Assembly: GCF_002217655.1 (NCBI RefSeq)
Contig: NZ_NEWK01000001.1
Span: 1,658,152 to 1,722,151, forward strand
From: Geobacillus thermocatenulatus
Lineage (GTDB): Bacteria > Bacillota > Bacilli > Bacillales > Anoxybacillaceae
Direction: 5' to 3'
DNA length: 64,000 bases
The notes beneath the pieces are model-generated. The model did not search any database. It saw only the letters and a list, made by a program, of their open reading frames with translations, and was not told the origin of the DNA. Within the stretch, counting starts at the first letter, position 1. Each line of letters opens with the position of its first letter. The position numbers and the translations under genes were made by a program. Shown here piece after piece: positions 1 to 9,337 of this stretch.

Positions 1-1
1 C

Positions 2-187
2 AGCATCGGCATGGGCCTCATCATTTTGTACCATTTGTATCAGGCGCTGTTTCGCCCCGGGGCAATTGAGGAGCTGACGAAAATGAAAGAATCGGAAGAA
101 GAAATCATGGCGGCCGCTCCCGTCGAGCACGAAGCGGCAGAATGGGCGCACGGGCGAACGCAAGGCGCCGCTGGAGGTGAGCGGTAA
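2..187 (+). CDS. dctQ: TRAP transporter small permease DctQ, 3' end
   Basis: This open frame enters from the left edge and ends at the TAA at 185-187, giving 61 residues. It starts with a hydrophobic stretch (GLIILYHLYQALF), consistent with the last membrane helix of a DctQ-type subunit, and continues as a charged tail. The dctM start codon follows immediately, the usual dctQ-dctM order. In TRAP systems DctQ pairs with the large permease DctM and the periplasmic or lipoprotein binder DctP. Bases 110-187 are repeated exactly at 22006-22083. The assignment rests mainly on the adjacent dctM sequence, because only the tail is visible. Confidence 0.75.
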   Translation, partial: SIGMGLIILYHLYQALFRPGAIEELTKMKESEEEIMAAAPVEHEAAEWAHGRTQGAAGGER

Positions 188-237
188 ATGGCGTTGGTCG
201 TTTTTATCGGGTCGCTGTTAGGGGTCATGGCGCTCGG
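110..237 (+). repeat. Direct repeat A (left), dctQ end plus dctM start
   Basis: This 128-bp segment is identical by eye to 22006-22133. It spans the last 25 codons of dctQ and the first 50 bp of dctM. The left copy continues into genuine dctQ upstream, whereas the right copy abuts an IS remnant. Together with repeat B it flanks the sugar-acid island in direct orientation. Confidence 0.95.
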
Positions 238-364
238 TGGCGAAAATCAACATGGAAGACATCATGAAAGGAGTTTGGCCGTTTTTGCTGGTGGAGACGC
301 TTCTGTTGCTTTTGTTGATTTTCTTTCCGTCTCTTGTGACTGTGCCGCTTGGGTGGTTTACGGG
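188..364 (+). pseudogene. dctM: dctM copy with 1,100-bp internal deletion
   Basis: The first 50 bases (188-237) match the start of the intact dctM at 22084-22133. Bases 238-364 then match its end at 23234-23360, so 1,100 bp are missing. Because 1,100 is not a multiple of three, the tail is read out of frame, and the normal stop codon is also lost where homology ends at 364/365. Every compared base is identical to the intact copy, so the event is recent. The deletion junction shares a short GG-containing microhomology. This copy cannot make a permease; any DctM must come from the downstream gene. Confidence 0.93.
238..364 (+). repeat. Direct repeat B (left), dctM end
   Basis: This 127-bp segment is identical by eye to 23234-23360, the last part of dctM. 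Identity stops at 364: the native copy goes on to a His codon and TAA, while this one runs into unrelated AT-rich DNA leading to dctP at 411. That edge is the probable left boundary of the foreign segment. Confidence 0.93.
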
Positions 365-410
365 CAGTTGATGAATATTCCTATTAAATATTAAGGGGGT
401 TGCGAGGGCT

Positions 411-1469
411 ATGAAAAAAAGAAATGTGATCCGAAAGATAATGACCGGCTGCATAGCTATGGGCTTGCTTTTCCTGACCGCGTGCAGTTCAGGAACGACT
501 CAAGGAGGGGATGCTGGCAAGAACGAATCGAAAGGAATTCAATCACGAGTGATTAAAGCCGGAATTGGCCTGAACGAAGACCATCCTCAAGGACAAGGTT
601 TGCTTAAGTTCAAGGAAATCGTCGAGCAAAAAAGCGGCGGCAAACTCAAAGTTCAAACATACTTCAGTGCTACTTTGGGTGACGACTTGAAAATGACCGA
701 GGCACTTCAAGGCGGGACTCAGGAAATTACAATTCCATCGACTTCGCCGCTTGTTGGAATGATTAAGGAGTTTGGCATTTTCGATTTTCCGTTCCTTTTT
801 AATACACCTGAAGAAACCGATGCTATTTTAGATGGGCCGATTGGAAAAAAACTGTTGGAAAAGTTGCCAGAGCACGGGTTGATTGGGCTTGGTTACTGGG
901 AAAACGGATTTCGGAACGTAACAAACAGCAAACACGCCATCAAGACAGCCGGCGATTTTAAAGGATTGAAGTTGCGGACGATGCAAAACGAAGTGCATAT
1001 TGATGCGTTTAAAGCGCTTGGCGCCAATCCGACACCGATGCCTTTTTCAGAAGTGTTCACAGCACTGGAAAGCAACACTATTGATGGTCAAGAAAATCCA
1101 TTGGCAACGATTAAGTCAAATAAATTTTACGAAGTGCAAAAATATTTGAGCTTAACCAAGCACGTTTACACTCCATTCGTATTCCTCGTCAGCAAGAAGT
1201 TTTGGGATCAGTTATCGCCGGAAGAACAAAAGATTTTACAAGAGGCTGCAATCGAAGCTGGAAAATATCAACGTCAACTGAGTCGGGAAGAAGATCAAAA
1301 GGCATTAGAAGAGTTGAAAAAGACAGGTATAAACATCAATGAAGTCAGCGATCAGGAACGTGAAAAAATGGCTGAAATCATTAAACCTGTCGTTGAGAAA
1401 TACGCGAAAGAATTTGGCGAAGACCTTGTCAATGAACTGTACAGCGAATTAGATAAAGTGCGGCAGTGA
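411..1469 (+). CDS. dctP: TRAP transporter solute-binding lipoprotein (DctP family)
   Basis: Product of 352 residues. A signal peptide ends in a lipobox (LTAC, Cys25), so it should be a membrane-tethered extracellular binding protein. The body shows the DctP pattern, including GLKLRTMQN and the segment PMPFSEVFTALESNTIDGQENP, which lies near the family's conserved ligand-contact helix. It would deliver an organic or sugar acid to a DctQ-DctM permease. It directly follows the truncated dctM and precedes the LarA homologue, so its partner membrane subunits would be dctQ at the left edge and dctM at 22084, or genes outside the window. Base composition is AT-richer than the surrounding Geobacillus-like genes, suggesting transfer. 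Confidence 0.88.
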   Translation: MKKRNVIRKIMTGCIAMGLLFLTACSSGTTQGGDAGKNESKGIQSRVIKAGIGLNEDHPQGQGLLKFKEIVEQKSGGKLKVQTYFSATLGDDLKMTEALQGGTQEITIPSTSPLVGMIKEFGIFDFPFLFNTPEETDAILDGPIGKKLLEKLPEHGLIGLGYWENGFRNVTNSKHAIKTAGDFKGLKLRTMQNEVHIDAFKALGANPTPMPFSEVFTALESNTIDGQENPLATIKSNKFYEVQKYLSLTKHVYTPFVFLVSKKFWDQLSPEEQKILQEAAIEAGKYQRQLSREEDQKALEELKKTGININEVSDQEREKMAEIIKPVVEKYAKEFGEDLVNELYSELDKVRQ

Positions 1470-1576
1470 AAACAATATGCCGACAGTTGAAAGAAGGGGG
1501 CAATGAGCGTTTGCCCTCTTCCTTCCGAAATGCATTGAGGATTAAGCGATCAATTAGAGATCGAGGGAAGATACAG

Positions 1577-2845
1577 ATGAAAATCATTCATGATATGCTC
1601 AAAAATATTCCTATTCCTAAAATGATAAAGGTAAGGCAAAATTTTTACGCTCCTGAAATTGCTGATGTCCCTAAAGCAGTTCATCAAAGCATCAATCAGG
1701 CAGGTGTTTTGAAACGGATTTCTCCAGGCGATCAAGTCGCTATTGCCGTTGGAAGCCGAGGCATTGCCGATATCCCGATAATTGTCCGGGAAGTCGTAAA
1801 TGCCGTAAAACAAGCGGGAGGCATCCCGTTTATCGTGCCGGCGATGGGGAGCCACGGGGGAGCGACGGCGGAAGGACAGAAAGAGGTGCTCGTTCATTTA
1901 GGGGTGAAAGAAGAATTTGTTGGGGCGCCGATTCGCTCGAATATGGATGTTGTTGAAGTTGGAAGGCTGGGTAACGGGTTGCCGGTCTACATAGACAAAC
2001 ACGCTTATGAGGCAGACAAAATTATTGTTATCAATCGAGTTAAGCCTCATACAGCGTTTCGAGGCCCGGTAGAAAGTGGATTAATGAAAATGATCACGAT
2101 CGGGCTTGGTAAGCAAAAAGGGGCTGAAGCGGCCCATCAATATAGCTTCAAATACATGGCTCGACACGTAATAGATATGGCGAAGATTGTCATTCAACAG
2201 GCGCCGATTATTTTTGGTGTCGCTGTGTTGGAAAATGCGTACGACCGTCCGGCTAAAATCGTGGCGATTCCGGCCGAGCAGTTTGAAACGGTGGAACCAG
2301 AATTATTGGTTGAAGCAAAATCGCTCATGCCGAGAATCATGTTTAATCCAATCGATGTGCTTGTCGTCGATGAAATCGGGAAAGATATTTCCGGCGACGG
2401 GATGGATCCAAACATTACAGGAAGGTATGCGACCCCTTATGCAAGCGGCGGCCCGGATGTCACACGAATTGTTGTACTGGGGTTGTCAGAAAAAACAGAT
2501 GGCAATGCTAATGGAATTGGCTTAGCCGATATCACAACTAAGAAAGTGAAAGAACAGATCATTTGGGAAAAAGGGTTTGCAAACGCCTTGACAAGCACTG
2601 TCGTTTCTGTTGTCAAGTTGCCGATGTTTTTGGAAACAGAAGAGCTGGCAGTCAAAGCGGCAATTAAAACGTGCAATGCGTTTGATCTAAAAAAAGTGAG
2701 AATGGTCAGAATCGAAAATACATTGGCGCTTCGGGAAATTTGGATTTCCGAAAGTCTTTTAGATGAAGCGCTCCAAACGGAAGGGATTGAGATTTTGTCA
2801 TCGCCGATGGAAATGGATTTTTCGAGCGAACAAACATGGGGATAA
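1577..2845 (+). CDS. LarA-family nickel-pincer racemase/epimerase homologue
   Basis: Product of 422 residues of the LarA/DUF2088 family. The start at 1577 is preceded by GAGGGAAG; an upstream extension lacks family similarity. Visible family signatures are GSRG (59-62), GSHG with His93, PHTAFRG with His158, Lys171 in the following GLMKM segment, and His187. These sit in the order of the LarA catalytic histidines, the lysine that holds the pincer cofactor and the nickel-binding histidine. LarA proteins use a covalently bound nickel-pincer nucleotide to racemise or epimerise 2-hydroxyacids by hydride transfer. The cofactor genes larE, larB and larC lie at 8.5-11.4 kb in the same island. With sugar-acid dehydratases around it, an aldonate 2-epimerase role is more likely than lactate racemase; the substrate is not proven. 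Confidence 0.85.
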   Translation: MKIIHDMLKNIPIPKMIKVRQNFYAPEIADVPKAVHQSINQAGVLKRISPGDQVAIAVGSRGIADIPIIVREVVNAVKQAGGIPFIVPAMGSHGGATAEGQKEVLVHLGVKEEFVGAPIRSNMDVVEVGRLGNGLPVYIDKHAYEADKIIVINRVKPHTAFRGPVESGLMKMITIGLGKQKGAEAAHQYSFKYMARHVIDMAKIVIQQAPIIFGVAVLENAYDRPAKIVAIPAEQFETVEPELLVEAKSLMPRIMFNPIDVLVVDEIGKDISGDGMDPNITGRYATPYASGGPDVTRIVVLGLSEKTDGNANGIGLADITTKKVKEQIIWEKGFANALTSTVVSVVKLPMFLETEELAVKAAIKTCNAFDLKKVRMVRIENTLALREIWISESLLDEALQTEGIEILSSPMEMDFSSEQTWG

Positions 2846-2858
2846 GGGGAGATTTATA

Positions 2859-5060
2859 ATGCCAGCGGTTGCTTATCCGCGAATTGAGAGTCAGGTTAAC
2901 CCATATCGCGACAATGTTCAAGGAAAGGCCAATGAGCCGATATGTGTTGCTGGTTTGTTGGACCGTTCAAAACAAATTTTAGCTTCTGAGTTAAAAGGAG
3001 TGCAGCCAGACTGGACATTAGAGGAAATCTACGATCGGCTGCACCATAACGCCCCTCGGATTGCGATTATAGGGGGATCGCCGGATCATCCTGCGCATAT
3101 CATGGATTTTCAAACGATTGCCCGGGCAGCCATTCGCATTTGGCAAAATGGCGGTGTGCCGTTTCAATTTTCGACACCGGTGATGTGCGACGGGACGGCG
3201 CAAAGCAACCAAGGAATGAGCTATTCGCTGCAAAGCCGCAACGCCGTGGCGCAAATGATTGTAAACCAACTGGAAGCGCACAGCTACCACGGGGCGTTTG
3301 TCATTCAAGGGTGTGACAAGCAGCCGCTTGGCGTAGTCAGCGCGTTGGCCCATCTTGACCGCGTCCGTCGGGAGCGGGGAGAGCCGCCGTTCTTCGCGAC
3401 ATTTGCGCCAGCCCATGTATTAAAAGGCGGGACGATTCCGCCTAAGTTGTATGCCGAGCTGGAAGAAGTCGCCCGACGGGCGGAACTTGCCGGGGAAGAA
3501 GACATTGCCCATGACTTGCGGGATGCGCTCGCGTATATTTTGCAGTGCTCTTCCAACACGGCGTTTCAAGGGGTGCTCGAACGGGCGAGAGGAAAAGGGC
3601 TCATCACGAAAGAGCAGCACGAAGACTATGAAAAACGGTTGGCGGTAGCGACCTGCGACAGCCAAGGAGGCGTTTGCGCCTTTAACGGAACCGGCAACAG
3701 CTCCCGGCATTTGATCGCCGGATTGGGATTGATTCATCCCGCCTTGGAATTGCTCGCCGCCCCGCCGACGCAGGAACAAATAAATATGGCGTTGGACAGC
3801 CTCGCCCATTTAATGAATGATCCGGTGTATGGAGTGGCCAATATTATGGCGGCCAACATCAAAAACGCGATTCGCATCCACAGCGCCACCGGCGGATCGA
3901 CGAACATTATGATGCATATTGTGGCGGCTATGCTTTATGGGGGCTATCAGTTCGACCTGTGGGAGTATGATCGCATCCACCATGAAGTGCCGGTGCCGGA
4001 TTTATTTGACTATAGTTTAACGGAAGGAAGAGACATTTTCGCACTGGCTGTTCAGTGTTGCAGCGGGAAGATCCGGGGAATGGAAACAGTATTCCATGAA
4101 CTGATGAACAATGGGGTGCCGATGGATGTGGATGCTCCGACGGTAACCGGAACGACATGGCGGGAACGACTGTCTGTCAACCAAGCGCAGCTGTCGGCGC
4201 AAAACGTCGAGCACAATCCGGTCATCTTATCCAAACCGAGACGTCCGTTTAGCGGGGTCGACGTGTTGTCAGGCAACTTCTTTGAAAGTGCAGTGGTGAA
4301 AATCAGCGGCATGGCGACAAGGCAAATTGACGAGTTTGACAAGAAAGTCGCCTTTGTCCTGTATTACGAGAACGAAGACGATGCCAACGAGGGGCTGCTT
4401 GATGTTCATTTATTGGAAAAAATCAAACAAAACCGCTGTTTTCACCATCAAAGCTTGCTCGCTGCCTTGAAACATAACGCGCCGCATTTGTTTGAGCCAT
4501 TGAAAGATCATGAATATGACGACCTGTTTGATGCGATGGCAAGGGAAGGGGCGCTGAAAATCGCGGTTGTGATCTCCGGCCAGGGGCCAGAGGCGTTCGG
4601 AATGCCGGAAATGTTTACTCCGATGCAACATATTAACGCAAATCGGCAATTGAAACGAATCGCGACTTTAATTAGCGATGGACGATATTCGGGTGTCACG
4701 TATGGAGCGGCCATCGGACATATGACGCCGGAAGCCATCCGCGGCGGAGGCATTTTGTATTTAAAAACGGGGGATCTTCTCTACATTGGCCTTCGTGAGC
4801 GGAGAATCGAATTTGTCAATGAATTGGCGTTCCGAAATGGAACTCTACGGTTCGAGTTTGAATCGATCAAGCAGGAAAGAACGGAAATTGCCAACCAACG
4901 CGTGGCGGCGATGCGCAAGCGCCAACGGCGGATTGCGGCGAGCAACCGATTGATTGGGCATACCGATGCCGCCCATGGAGTTGTTCCGCTGCCGATTGCC
5001 GAAGAGGCCGTGTATGACTACAAAAAGGATGTTGTCCTTCCTACAGTCAAACGATCATAA
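2859..5060 (+). CDS. Long IlvD/Edd-family sugar-acid dehydratase
   Basis: Product of 733 residues, starting at 2859 behind AAGGGGAG. Iron-sulfur dehydratase signatures are visible: QGCDKQP, CDSQGGVCAFNGTGNSS, the ATGGSTNI segment and the C-terminal SDGRYSG. It most resembles the YjhG/YagF type (D-xylonate or other aldonate dehydratases, about 655 residues) but is longer. Extra sequence is visible around residues 195-265, between the two Cys motifs, and around 505-560. The expected reaction removes water from an aldonate to give a 2-keto-3-deoxy acid. It sits just downstream of the LarA homologue and upstream of an FAH-type dehydratase and an aldehyde dehydrogenase, fitting the first step of a Weimberg-type pathway. 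The exact sugar acid is unknown. Confidence 0.85.
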   Translation: MPAVAYPRIESQVNPYRDNVQGKANEPICVAGLLDRSKQILASELKGVQPDWTLEEIYDRLHHNAPRIAIIGGSPDHPAHIMDFQTIARAAIRIWQNGGVPFQFSTPVMCDGTAQSNQGMSYSLQSRNAVAQMIVNQLEAHSYHGAFVIQGCDKQPLGVVSALAHLDRVRRERGEPPFFATFAPAHVLKGGTIPPKLYAELEEVARRAELAGEEDIAHDLRDALAYILQCSSNTAFQGVLERARGKGLITKEQHEDYEKRLAVATCDSQGGVCAFNGTGNSSRHLIAGLGLIHPALELLAAPPTQEQINMALDSLAHLMNDPVYGVANIMAANIKNAIRIHSATGGSTNIMMHIVAAMLYGGYQFDLWEYDRIHHEVPVPDLFDYSLTEGRDIFALAVQCCSGKIRGMETVFHELMNNGVPMDVDAPTVTGTTWRERLSVNQAQLSAQNVEHNPVILSKPRRPFSGVDVLSGNFFESAVVKISGMATRQIDEFDKKVAFVLYYENEDDANEGLLDVHLLEKIKQNRCFHHQSLLAALKHNAPHLFEPLKDHEYDDLFDAMAREGALKIAVVISGQGPEAFGMPEMFTPMQHINANRQLKRIATLISDGRYSGVTYGAAIGHMTPEAIRGGGILYLKTGDLLYIGLRERRIEFVNELAFRNGTLRFEFESIKQERTEIANQRVAAMRKRQRRIAASNRLIGHTDAAHGVVPLPIAEEAVYDYKKDVVLPTVKRS

Positions 5061-5170
5061 CGGGAGGATTGAAGTGATTTATGCCTTTCACCCTCCTGTA
5101 TTATAATAAAGTTAAGACGAATTTCTCAGTTGTCCAGGTCATAAGAATTCTAGCAAAGAGGGTGAAAGCA

Positions 5171-5947
5171 TTGCCATTAATTCAAGCAGTTGATCGTGCT
5201 CTCCGTATTCTAGACTTATTTGATGAATACGAAACAGAGCTAAAAATCACTGATATCAGCGAGCGGATGCAGCTTCATAAAAGCACGGTGCATTCACTGT
5301 TGAAAACGCTGCAGCACCATCATTATATTGAGCAGAACCCAGAGAATGGGAAATATCGATTAGGAATGAAGCTGTTTGAGCGGGGAAACCTCGTCATTCG
5401 TCATCTTGACATCCGCTCTATTTCCAAAAAGCATTTAATTGATCTTTCCATTAAAACGGGGAACACAGTTCATTTAGTAATTCTTGATGGAAAAGAAGGG
5501 ATTTATATTGACAAAGTTGAAGGGACATCAGGAACAGTGTTGTATTCTAGGATTGGACGCAGGGTCCCGATTCACAGCAGTGCAGTCGGGAAGGTGCTTG
5601 TTGCTTTCAAAAACGAGAAAGAGCTGAAGGAACTTTTGCAAGGATATGTGTATAAACGGCACACCGCCAATACTATTGCAAGCGAGGAGGAATTCCTTCA
5701 GGAGCTCGAGTGGGTGCGGAACAACGGTTATGCTTTAGATAGAGAGGAAAATGAGCCTGGCATTACGTGCGCCGCTGTTCCTGTCCATGACCATTCGGGG
5801 AATGTCATTGCAGCGATCAGTATATCTCAGCCTTCCGCGAAAGTGGACGATGTTGTCCTTAATGAGGAAATTCGCTTGCTTCAAAACGCTGCCGAACAAA
5901 TTTCACGAGAAATGGGGTACGTTCAGCATAGGCATCTTTCTGTTTAA
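5171..5947 (+). CDS. IclR-family transcriptional regulator
   Basis: Product of 258 residues from a TTG start at 5171, chosen because AGAGGGTGA lies at proper distance and the protein then begins at the usual place for the family (PLIQAVDRALRILDLF). The N-terminal winged helix-turn-helix includes ITDISERMQLHKSTVHSLL. The rest is the IclR effector domain, with the family feature GRRVPIHSSAVGKVL. It probably senses a pathway sugar acid and controls the neighbouring dehydratase and dehydrogenase genes. A short palindrome (AAAAC-CAT-GTTTT) at 5979-5991, between this gene and the next, is a candidate binding site. Confidence 0.9.
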   Translation: MPLIQAVDRALRILDLFDEYETELKITDISERMQLHKSTVHSLLKTLQHHHYIEQNPENGKYRLGMKLFERGNLVIRHLDIRSISKKHLIDLSIKTGNTVHLVILDGKEGIYIDKVEGTSGTVLYSRIGRRVPIHSSAVGKVLVAFKNEKELKELLQGYVYKRHTANTIASEEEFLQELEWVRNNGYALDREENEPGITCAAVPVHDHSGNVIAAISISQPSAKVDDVVLNEEIRLLQNAAEQISREMGYVQHRHLSV

Positions 5948-5978
5948 ACTGTGTGATTTCTTTTTTTGGCAGGATTAT

Positions 5979-5991
5979 AAAACCATGTTTT
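5979..5991. promoter_or_regulatory. Candidate IclR operator palindrome
   Basis: A perfect 13-bp inverted repeat, AAAAC-CAT-GTTTT, sits in the AT-rich gap between the IclR gene and the FAH-family gene, about 30 bp before the next start codon. Its position downstream of a regulator and before a catabolic gene suggests an operator. No footprint or second copy supports it. Confidence 0.3.
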
Positions 5992-6021
5992 TTAATATAA
6001 AACAATAGAGGGAGAGGACTT

Positions 6022-6918
6022 ATGAGAATTATCCGGTATATTGAAGATTCGCGTACCGTATTGGCTGCCTTAACAGACGATCATACTATATACCCATTGC
6101 CGTTTGCAGATTTAATGGATGTCGTACACGAAGCCAAAAAGAATCAACTGTCCGTTTTTCGCTACATTCAAACTGTAATCAGCGGGAAACAGGGGATGAA
6201 AAAAGAATTAGCCGAATTGCATCTTCTCGTTCCCATCGTCGCTCCTGAAGTATGGGCTTCTGGGGTCACATATGAGAAGAGCCGGGATGCGAGGAACTAC
6301 GAAACATCTGAAAAAATAGATGGTCAAGAGACGTGCTATGATCGGGTGTACGATGCAGAAAGGCCGGAAATCTTCTTTAAATCCACTGCTGCTCGTACAG
6401 TGGGCCCCAATGCTCCCATTTACTTGCGCAGTGATTCCAATTGGCAAATTCCTGAACCGGAATTGGGACTGGTGATTACAGGAGAAGGTGAAATCATTGG
6501 TTATACGATCGGAAACGACATGAGTTGCCGGGATATCGAGGGGGAAAACCCGCTGTATTTACCGCAAGCAAAAATATGGAAGCACTCATGTGTAATCGGC
6601 CCTGCCATCCGCTTAGCGGAGACGGTGGATGATCCGTATAACTTGCAAATTATTTGCCGCATTTACCGCAACGACCAACTTGTTGTTGAGGAAAGTGCCA
6701 ATACAAGACAGTTGAGAAGAAGATACGATGAGCTAGTATCTTTTTTGCTCCGAGACAATGAGGTGTTTGATGGTACGGTATTATTGACAGGAACATGCAT
6801 TGTTCCGCCGAATCAGTTTACCCTTGAAGATGGGGATCGAATTGAAATTGAGGTTCCTGGGATCGGGGTGTTATCTAATCCAGTAAAATCGTTGGTAAAA
6901 CAAACTGTTACTAAATAG
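6022..6918 (+). CDS. FAH-family 2-keto-3-deoxypentonate dehydratase
   Basis: Product of 298 residues with the fumarylacetoacetate-hydrolase fold. Visible pieces are [23 protein letters not shown], the metal-site segment PEPELGLVI and [21 protein letters not shown]. This subgroup occurs in arabinonate and xylonate clusters, where it dehydrates 2-keto-3-deoxypentonate to 2-oxoglutarate semialdehyde. The following gene is an aldehyde dehydrogenase that could oxidise that product, which supports the assignment. The start at 6022 follows GAGGGAGAGG. The substrate stereochemistry cannot be read from sequence. Confidence 0.8.
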   Translation: MRIIRYIEDSRTVLAALTDDHTIYPLPFADLMDVVHEAKKNQLSVFRYIQTVISGKQGMKKELAELHLLVPIVAPEVWASGVTYEKSRDARNYETSEKIDGQETCYDRVYDAERPEIFFKSTAARTVGPNAPIYLRSDSNWQIPEPELGLVITGEGEIIGYTIGNDMSCRDIEGENPLYLPQAKIWKHSCVIGPAIRLAETVDDPYNLQIICRIYRNDQLVVEESANTRQLRRRYDELVSFLLRDNEVFDGTVLLTGTCIVPPNQFTLEDGDRIEIEVPGIGVLSNPVKSLVKQTVTK

Positions 6919-6938
6919 AAGAGGGAGTGGGAGAAAAG

Positions 6939-8405
6939 ATGGCTGTGCAAACAGAAATTAAAACGTATTTAAACTACATTAATGGCACTTGGGTTGCCCC
7001 AGTCGGAGAAAAATTTGAGCCAAGCGTCAATCCAGCTAATCGAAACGACATTGTCGGGTATGTTCCTCGTTCGATGTTGGAAGATTTAAACGCGGCTGTA
7101 GCTGCGGCCAAACAGGCGCAAAAATTGTGGTGGAAACGATCTGGAGTCGAGAGAGGAGAGTATTTGTATAAAGCGGCCCATATTTTGGAACAACGTCTTC
7201 AAGATATTGCTGAAACGATGACAAGGGAAATGGGAAAAACTTTGGCCGAGTCCAAAGCGGAGACGATGAGAGGCGTTCATATATTGCGTTACTATGCAGG
7301 AGAAGGGGCACGAAAAATCGGTGATGTGATACCCTCGAGCGACAGTGAGGGTCTTCTGTTTACGACCCGTGTTCCTCTTGGGGTCGTTGGGGTCATTTCG
7401 CCGTGGAATTTTCCGGTGGCGATTCCGATCTGGAAAATGGCGCCGGCGCTTGTGTATGGAAATACAGTCGTGCTCAAACCAGCAAGCGAAACAGCGGTGA
7501 CAGCGGCGAAAGTGATCGAATGTTTCCACGAAGCGGGCTTCCCGAAAGGAGTCGTCAATATGGTGTGCGGTTCTGGATCCGTTATTGGTCAAGGGATCGC
7601 GAACCATCCAGATATTGATGGCGTCACCTTTACCGGTTCCAACACAGTTGGAAAACAAGTCGGGAGAGCGGCATTTGAGCGCGGAGCCAAATATCAGCTC
7701 GAGATGGGTGGCAAAAACCCGGTCATTGTGGCCAAAGATGCCGATTTGGATCTCGCAGTTGAAGGGACGATCAGCGGTGGATTGCGTTCAACGGGGCAAA
7801 AATGTACAGCTACAAGCCGTGTTTTTATTGAGCGAGAAGTGTATGAACTGTTTAAAGAAAAACTTCTTGAACGGGTAAAACAGCTAAAGATCGGGAATGG
7901 CATAGATGCTGACACGTGGATGGGGCCATGCGCCAGTGAATCGCAACTTAATACGGTTTTATCCTATATTGAAAAGGGAAAAGCTGAAGGCGCCAAATTG
8001 ATTTATGGGGGGAATAGATGTACGGAAGGCGAACTGGCCAACGGTTTTTATGTCGAGCCAACAATTTTTGAAGACGTAGAACTCCATATGACGATTGCCC
8101 GTGAAGAAATTTTTGGACCTGTGTTGGCGTTGATTCAAGTAGAAAGCGTCGAAGAGGCAATTGAACTAGCCAACGATACAGAATACGGGTTGAGCGCTTC
8201 GATCTATACGAAAAATATCGGGAATATTCTTGAGTTCATTAAAGATATCGAGGCGGGATTGGTCAAGGTCAACGCAGAAACAGCAGGGGTTGAATATCAA
8301 GCACCATTTGGAGGTATGAAGCAATCAAGCTCACATTCTCGGGAACAGGGACAGGCAGCCATTGAATTTTTCACAACGATCAAAACTGTATTCGTGAAAG
8401 CCTAA
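6939..8405 (+). CDS. 2-oxoglutarate semialdehyde dehydrogenase
   Basis: Product of 488 residues, starting at 6939 behind GTGGGAG. It is an NAD(P)-dependent aldehyde dehydrogenase with the nucleotide-site SPWNFP, general base Glu255 in LEMGGKNP and catalytic Cys289 in [11 protein letters not shown]. In pentonate operons the enzyme at this position oxidises 2,5-dioxopentanoate (2-oxoglutarate semialdehyde) to 2-oxoglutarate, feeding the TCA cycle. It follows the FAH-family gene by 20 bp, so the two are probably co-transcribed. A rho-independent terminator follows at 8437-8465. The specific substrate is inferred from context. Confidence 0.85.
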   Translation: MAVQTEIKTYLNYINGTWVAPVGEKFEPSVNPANRNDIVGYVPRSMLEDLNAAVAAAKQAQKLWWKRSGVERGEYLYKAAHILEQRLQDIAETMTREMGKTLAESKAETMRGVHILRYYAGEGARKIGDVIPSSDSEGLLFTTRVPLGVVGVISPWNFPVAIPIWKMAPALVYGNTVVLKPASETAVTAAKVIECFHEAGFPKGVVNMVCGSGSVIGQGIANHPDIDGVTFTGSNTVGKQVGRAAFERGAKYQLEMGGKNPVIVAKDADLDLAVEGTISGGLRSTGQKCTATSRVFIEREVYELFKEKLLERVKQLKIGNGIDADTWMGPCASESQLNTVLSYIEKGKAEGAKLIYGGNRCTEGELANGFYVEPTIFEDVELHMTIAREEIFGPVLALIQVESVEEAIELANDTEYGLSASIYTKNIGNILEFIKDIEAGLVKVNAETAGVEYQAPFGGMKQSSSHSREQGQAAIEFFTTIKTVFVKA

Positions 8406-8436
8406 TTAAGGACTTGATCTTTAAAGAACAGAATAT

Positions 8437-8465
8437 AGGTGCCCCTTGATAATGGGGCACCTTCT
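8437..8465 (+). terminator. Rho-independent terminator after aldehyde dehydrogenase
   Basis: A 9-bp stem, AGGTGCCCC pairing with GGGGCACCT across an 8-base loop, is followed by TTCTT. It separates the pentonate genes from the larE-larB-larC group, though read-through is possible because no clear new promoter is visible before larE. Confidence 0.8.
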
Positions 8466-8512
8466 TGACAGATAGTGTTATGGACAATCACGACGGAAAA
8501 GGGGAGATTGGG

Positions 8513-9337
8513 TTGGCGGAATATCTAGTGCAGAAGAGAAAACGACTTATCCATATTATTGAAGAAATGGGAAATTTGTTGGTGGCTTTTTCCGGAGGAG
8601 TAGACAGTACATTTTTATTGGCAATGGCGAAAGAGGTTCTAGGTGATCAGGTGCTTGCCGTGACCGCTGTTTCGGAAACATTTCCAGCCCGTGAAGTGCA
8701 ACATGCAACTAAGCTGGCGAAGCAAATAGGGGTTAAACATATAAAAATCCAAATTAATGAACTTCAGAATGAGGACTTTGTTAAAAATGACGTCTATCGC
8801 TGTTTCCACTGCAAAAACAATTTATACACCCACTTAGGGGAATTAGCTCGAAAATATGGTGCGAATTACACTGTTGTTGATGGTTCCAACATGGATGATC
8901 TAGGAGAATATCGTCCAGGGCTTCAGGCGGCCAGACAACTTGGAGTTCGGAGTCCTCTTCAAGAAGCGGAGCTATACAAAAAAGAGATTCGAATTTTATC
9001 GAAAGAAATGGGCCTAGAAACATGGGATAAACCGTCGTTTGCTTGTTTATCTTCTCGCATTCCTTATGGACAAAAAATTACAAAAGAGAAAATCGAGCAG
9101 CTTGATCAGTCTGAGGAATTCCTTTTCAATCTCGGCTTTCGTCAGATTCGTGTTCGTCACCATGGAGAAATAGCGAGAATCGAGGTGTTGCCTGAAGAAA
9201 TGGAAATGGTGATTAGGCATCGTCAAACGATTTATAACAAGTTGAAAGAGTTTGGTTTTTTATATGTGACCCTTGACCTTAGAGGATATAAATCCGGAAG
9301 TATGAACGAGATGTTAGAAAAAGGAATGGTAAAATGA
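8513..9337 (+). CDS. larE: LarE, sulfur transferase for nickel-pincer cofactor
   Basis: Product of 274 residues from a TTG start at 8513, chosen because AAAGGGGAG is correctly spaced; an upstream in-frame ATG at 8480 lacks a ribosome binding site. The PP-loop ATPase motif SGGVDS is at residues 27-32. Cys178 in FACLSSR corresponds to the cysteine that donates its sulfur in L. plantarum LarE. Cys97 and Cys100 (CFHC) are also present; some LarE proteins use three cysteines to hold an iron-sulfur cluster and avoid self-sacrifice. It adenylates and thiolates the LarB product. The stop overlaps the larB start by 4 bp. Confidence 0.92.
   Translation: MAEYLVQKRKRLIHIIEEMGNLLVAFSGGVDSTFLLAMAKEVLGDQVLAVTAVSETFPAREVQHATKLAKQIGVKHIKIQINELQNEDFVKNDVYRCFHCKNNLYTHLGELARKYGANYTVVDGSNMDDLGEYRPGLQAARQLGVRSPLQEAELYKKEIRILSKEMGLETWDKPSFACLSSRIPYGQKITKEKIEQLDQSEEFLFNLGFRQIRVRHHGEIARIEVLPEEMEMVIRHRQTIYNKLKEFGFLYVTLDLRGYKSGSMNEMLEKGMVK

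Noticed and set aside
2859..5060. Second copy of ilvD for branched-chain synthesis
   Set aside because: Length, insertions and catabolic neighbours fit the sugar-acid dehydratase branch; a standard ilvD is present at 40640.
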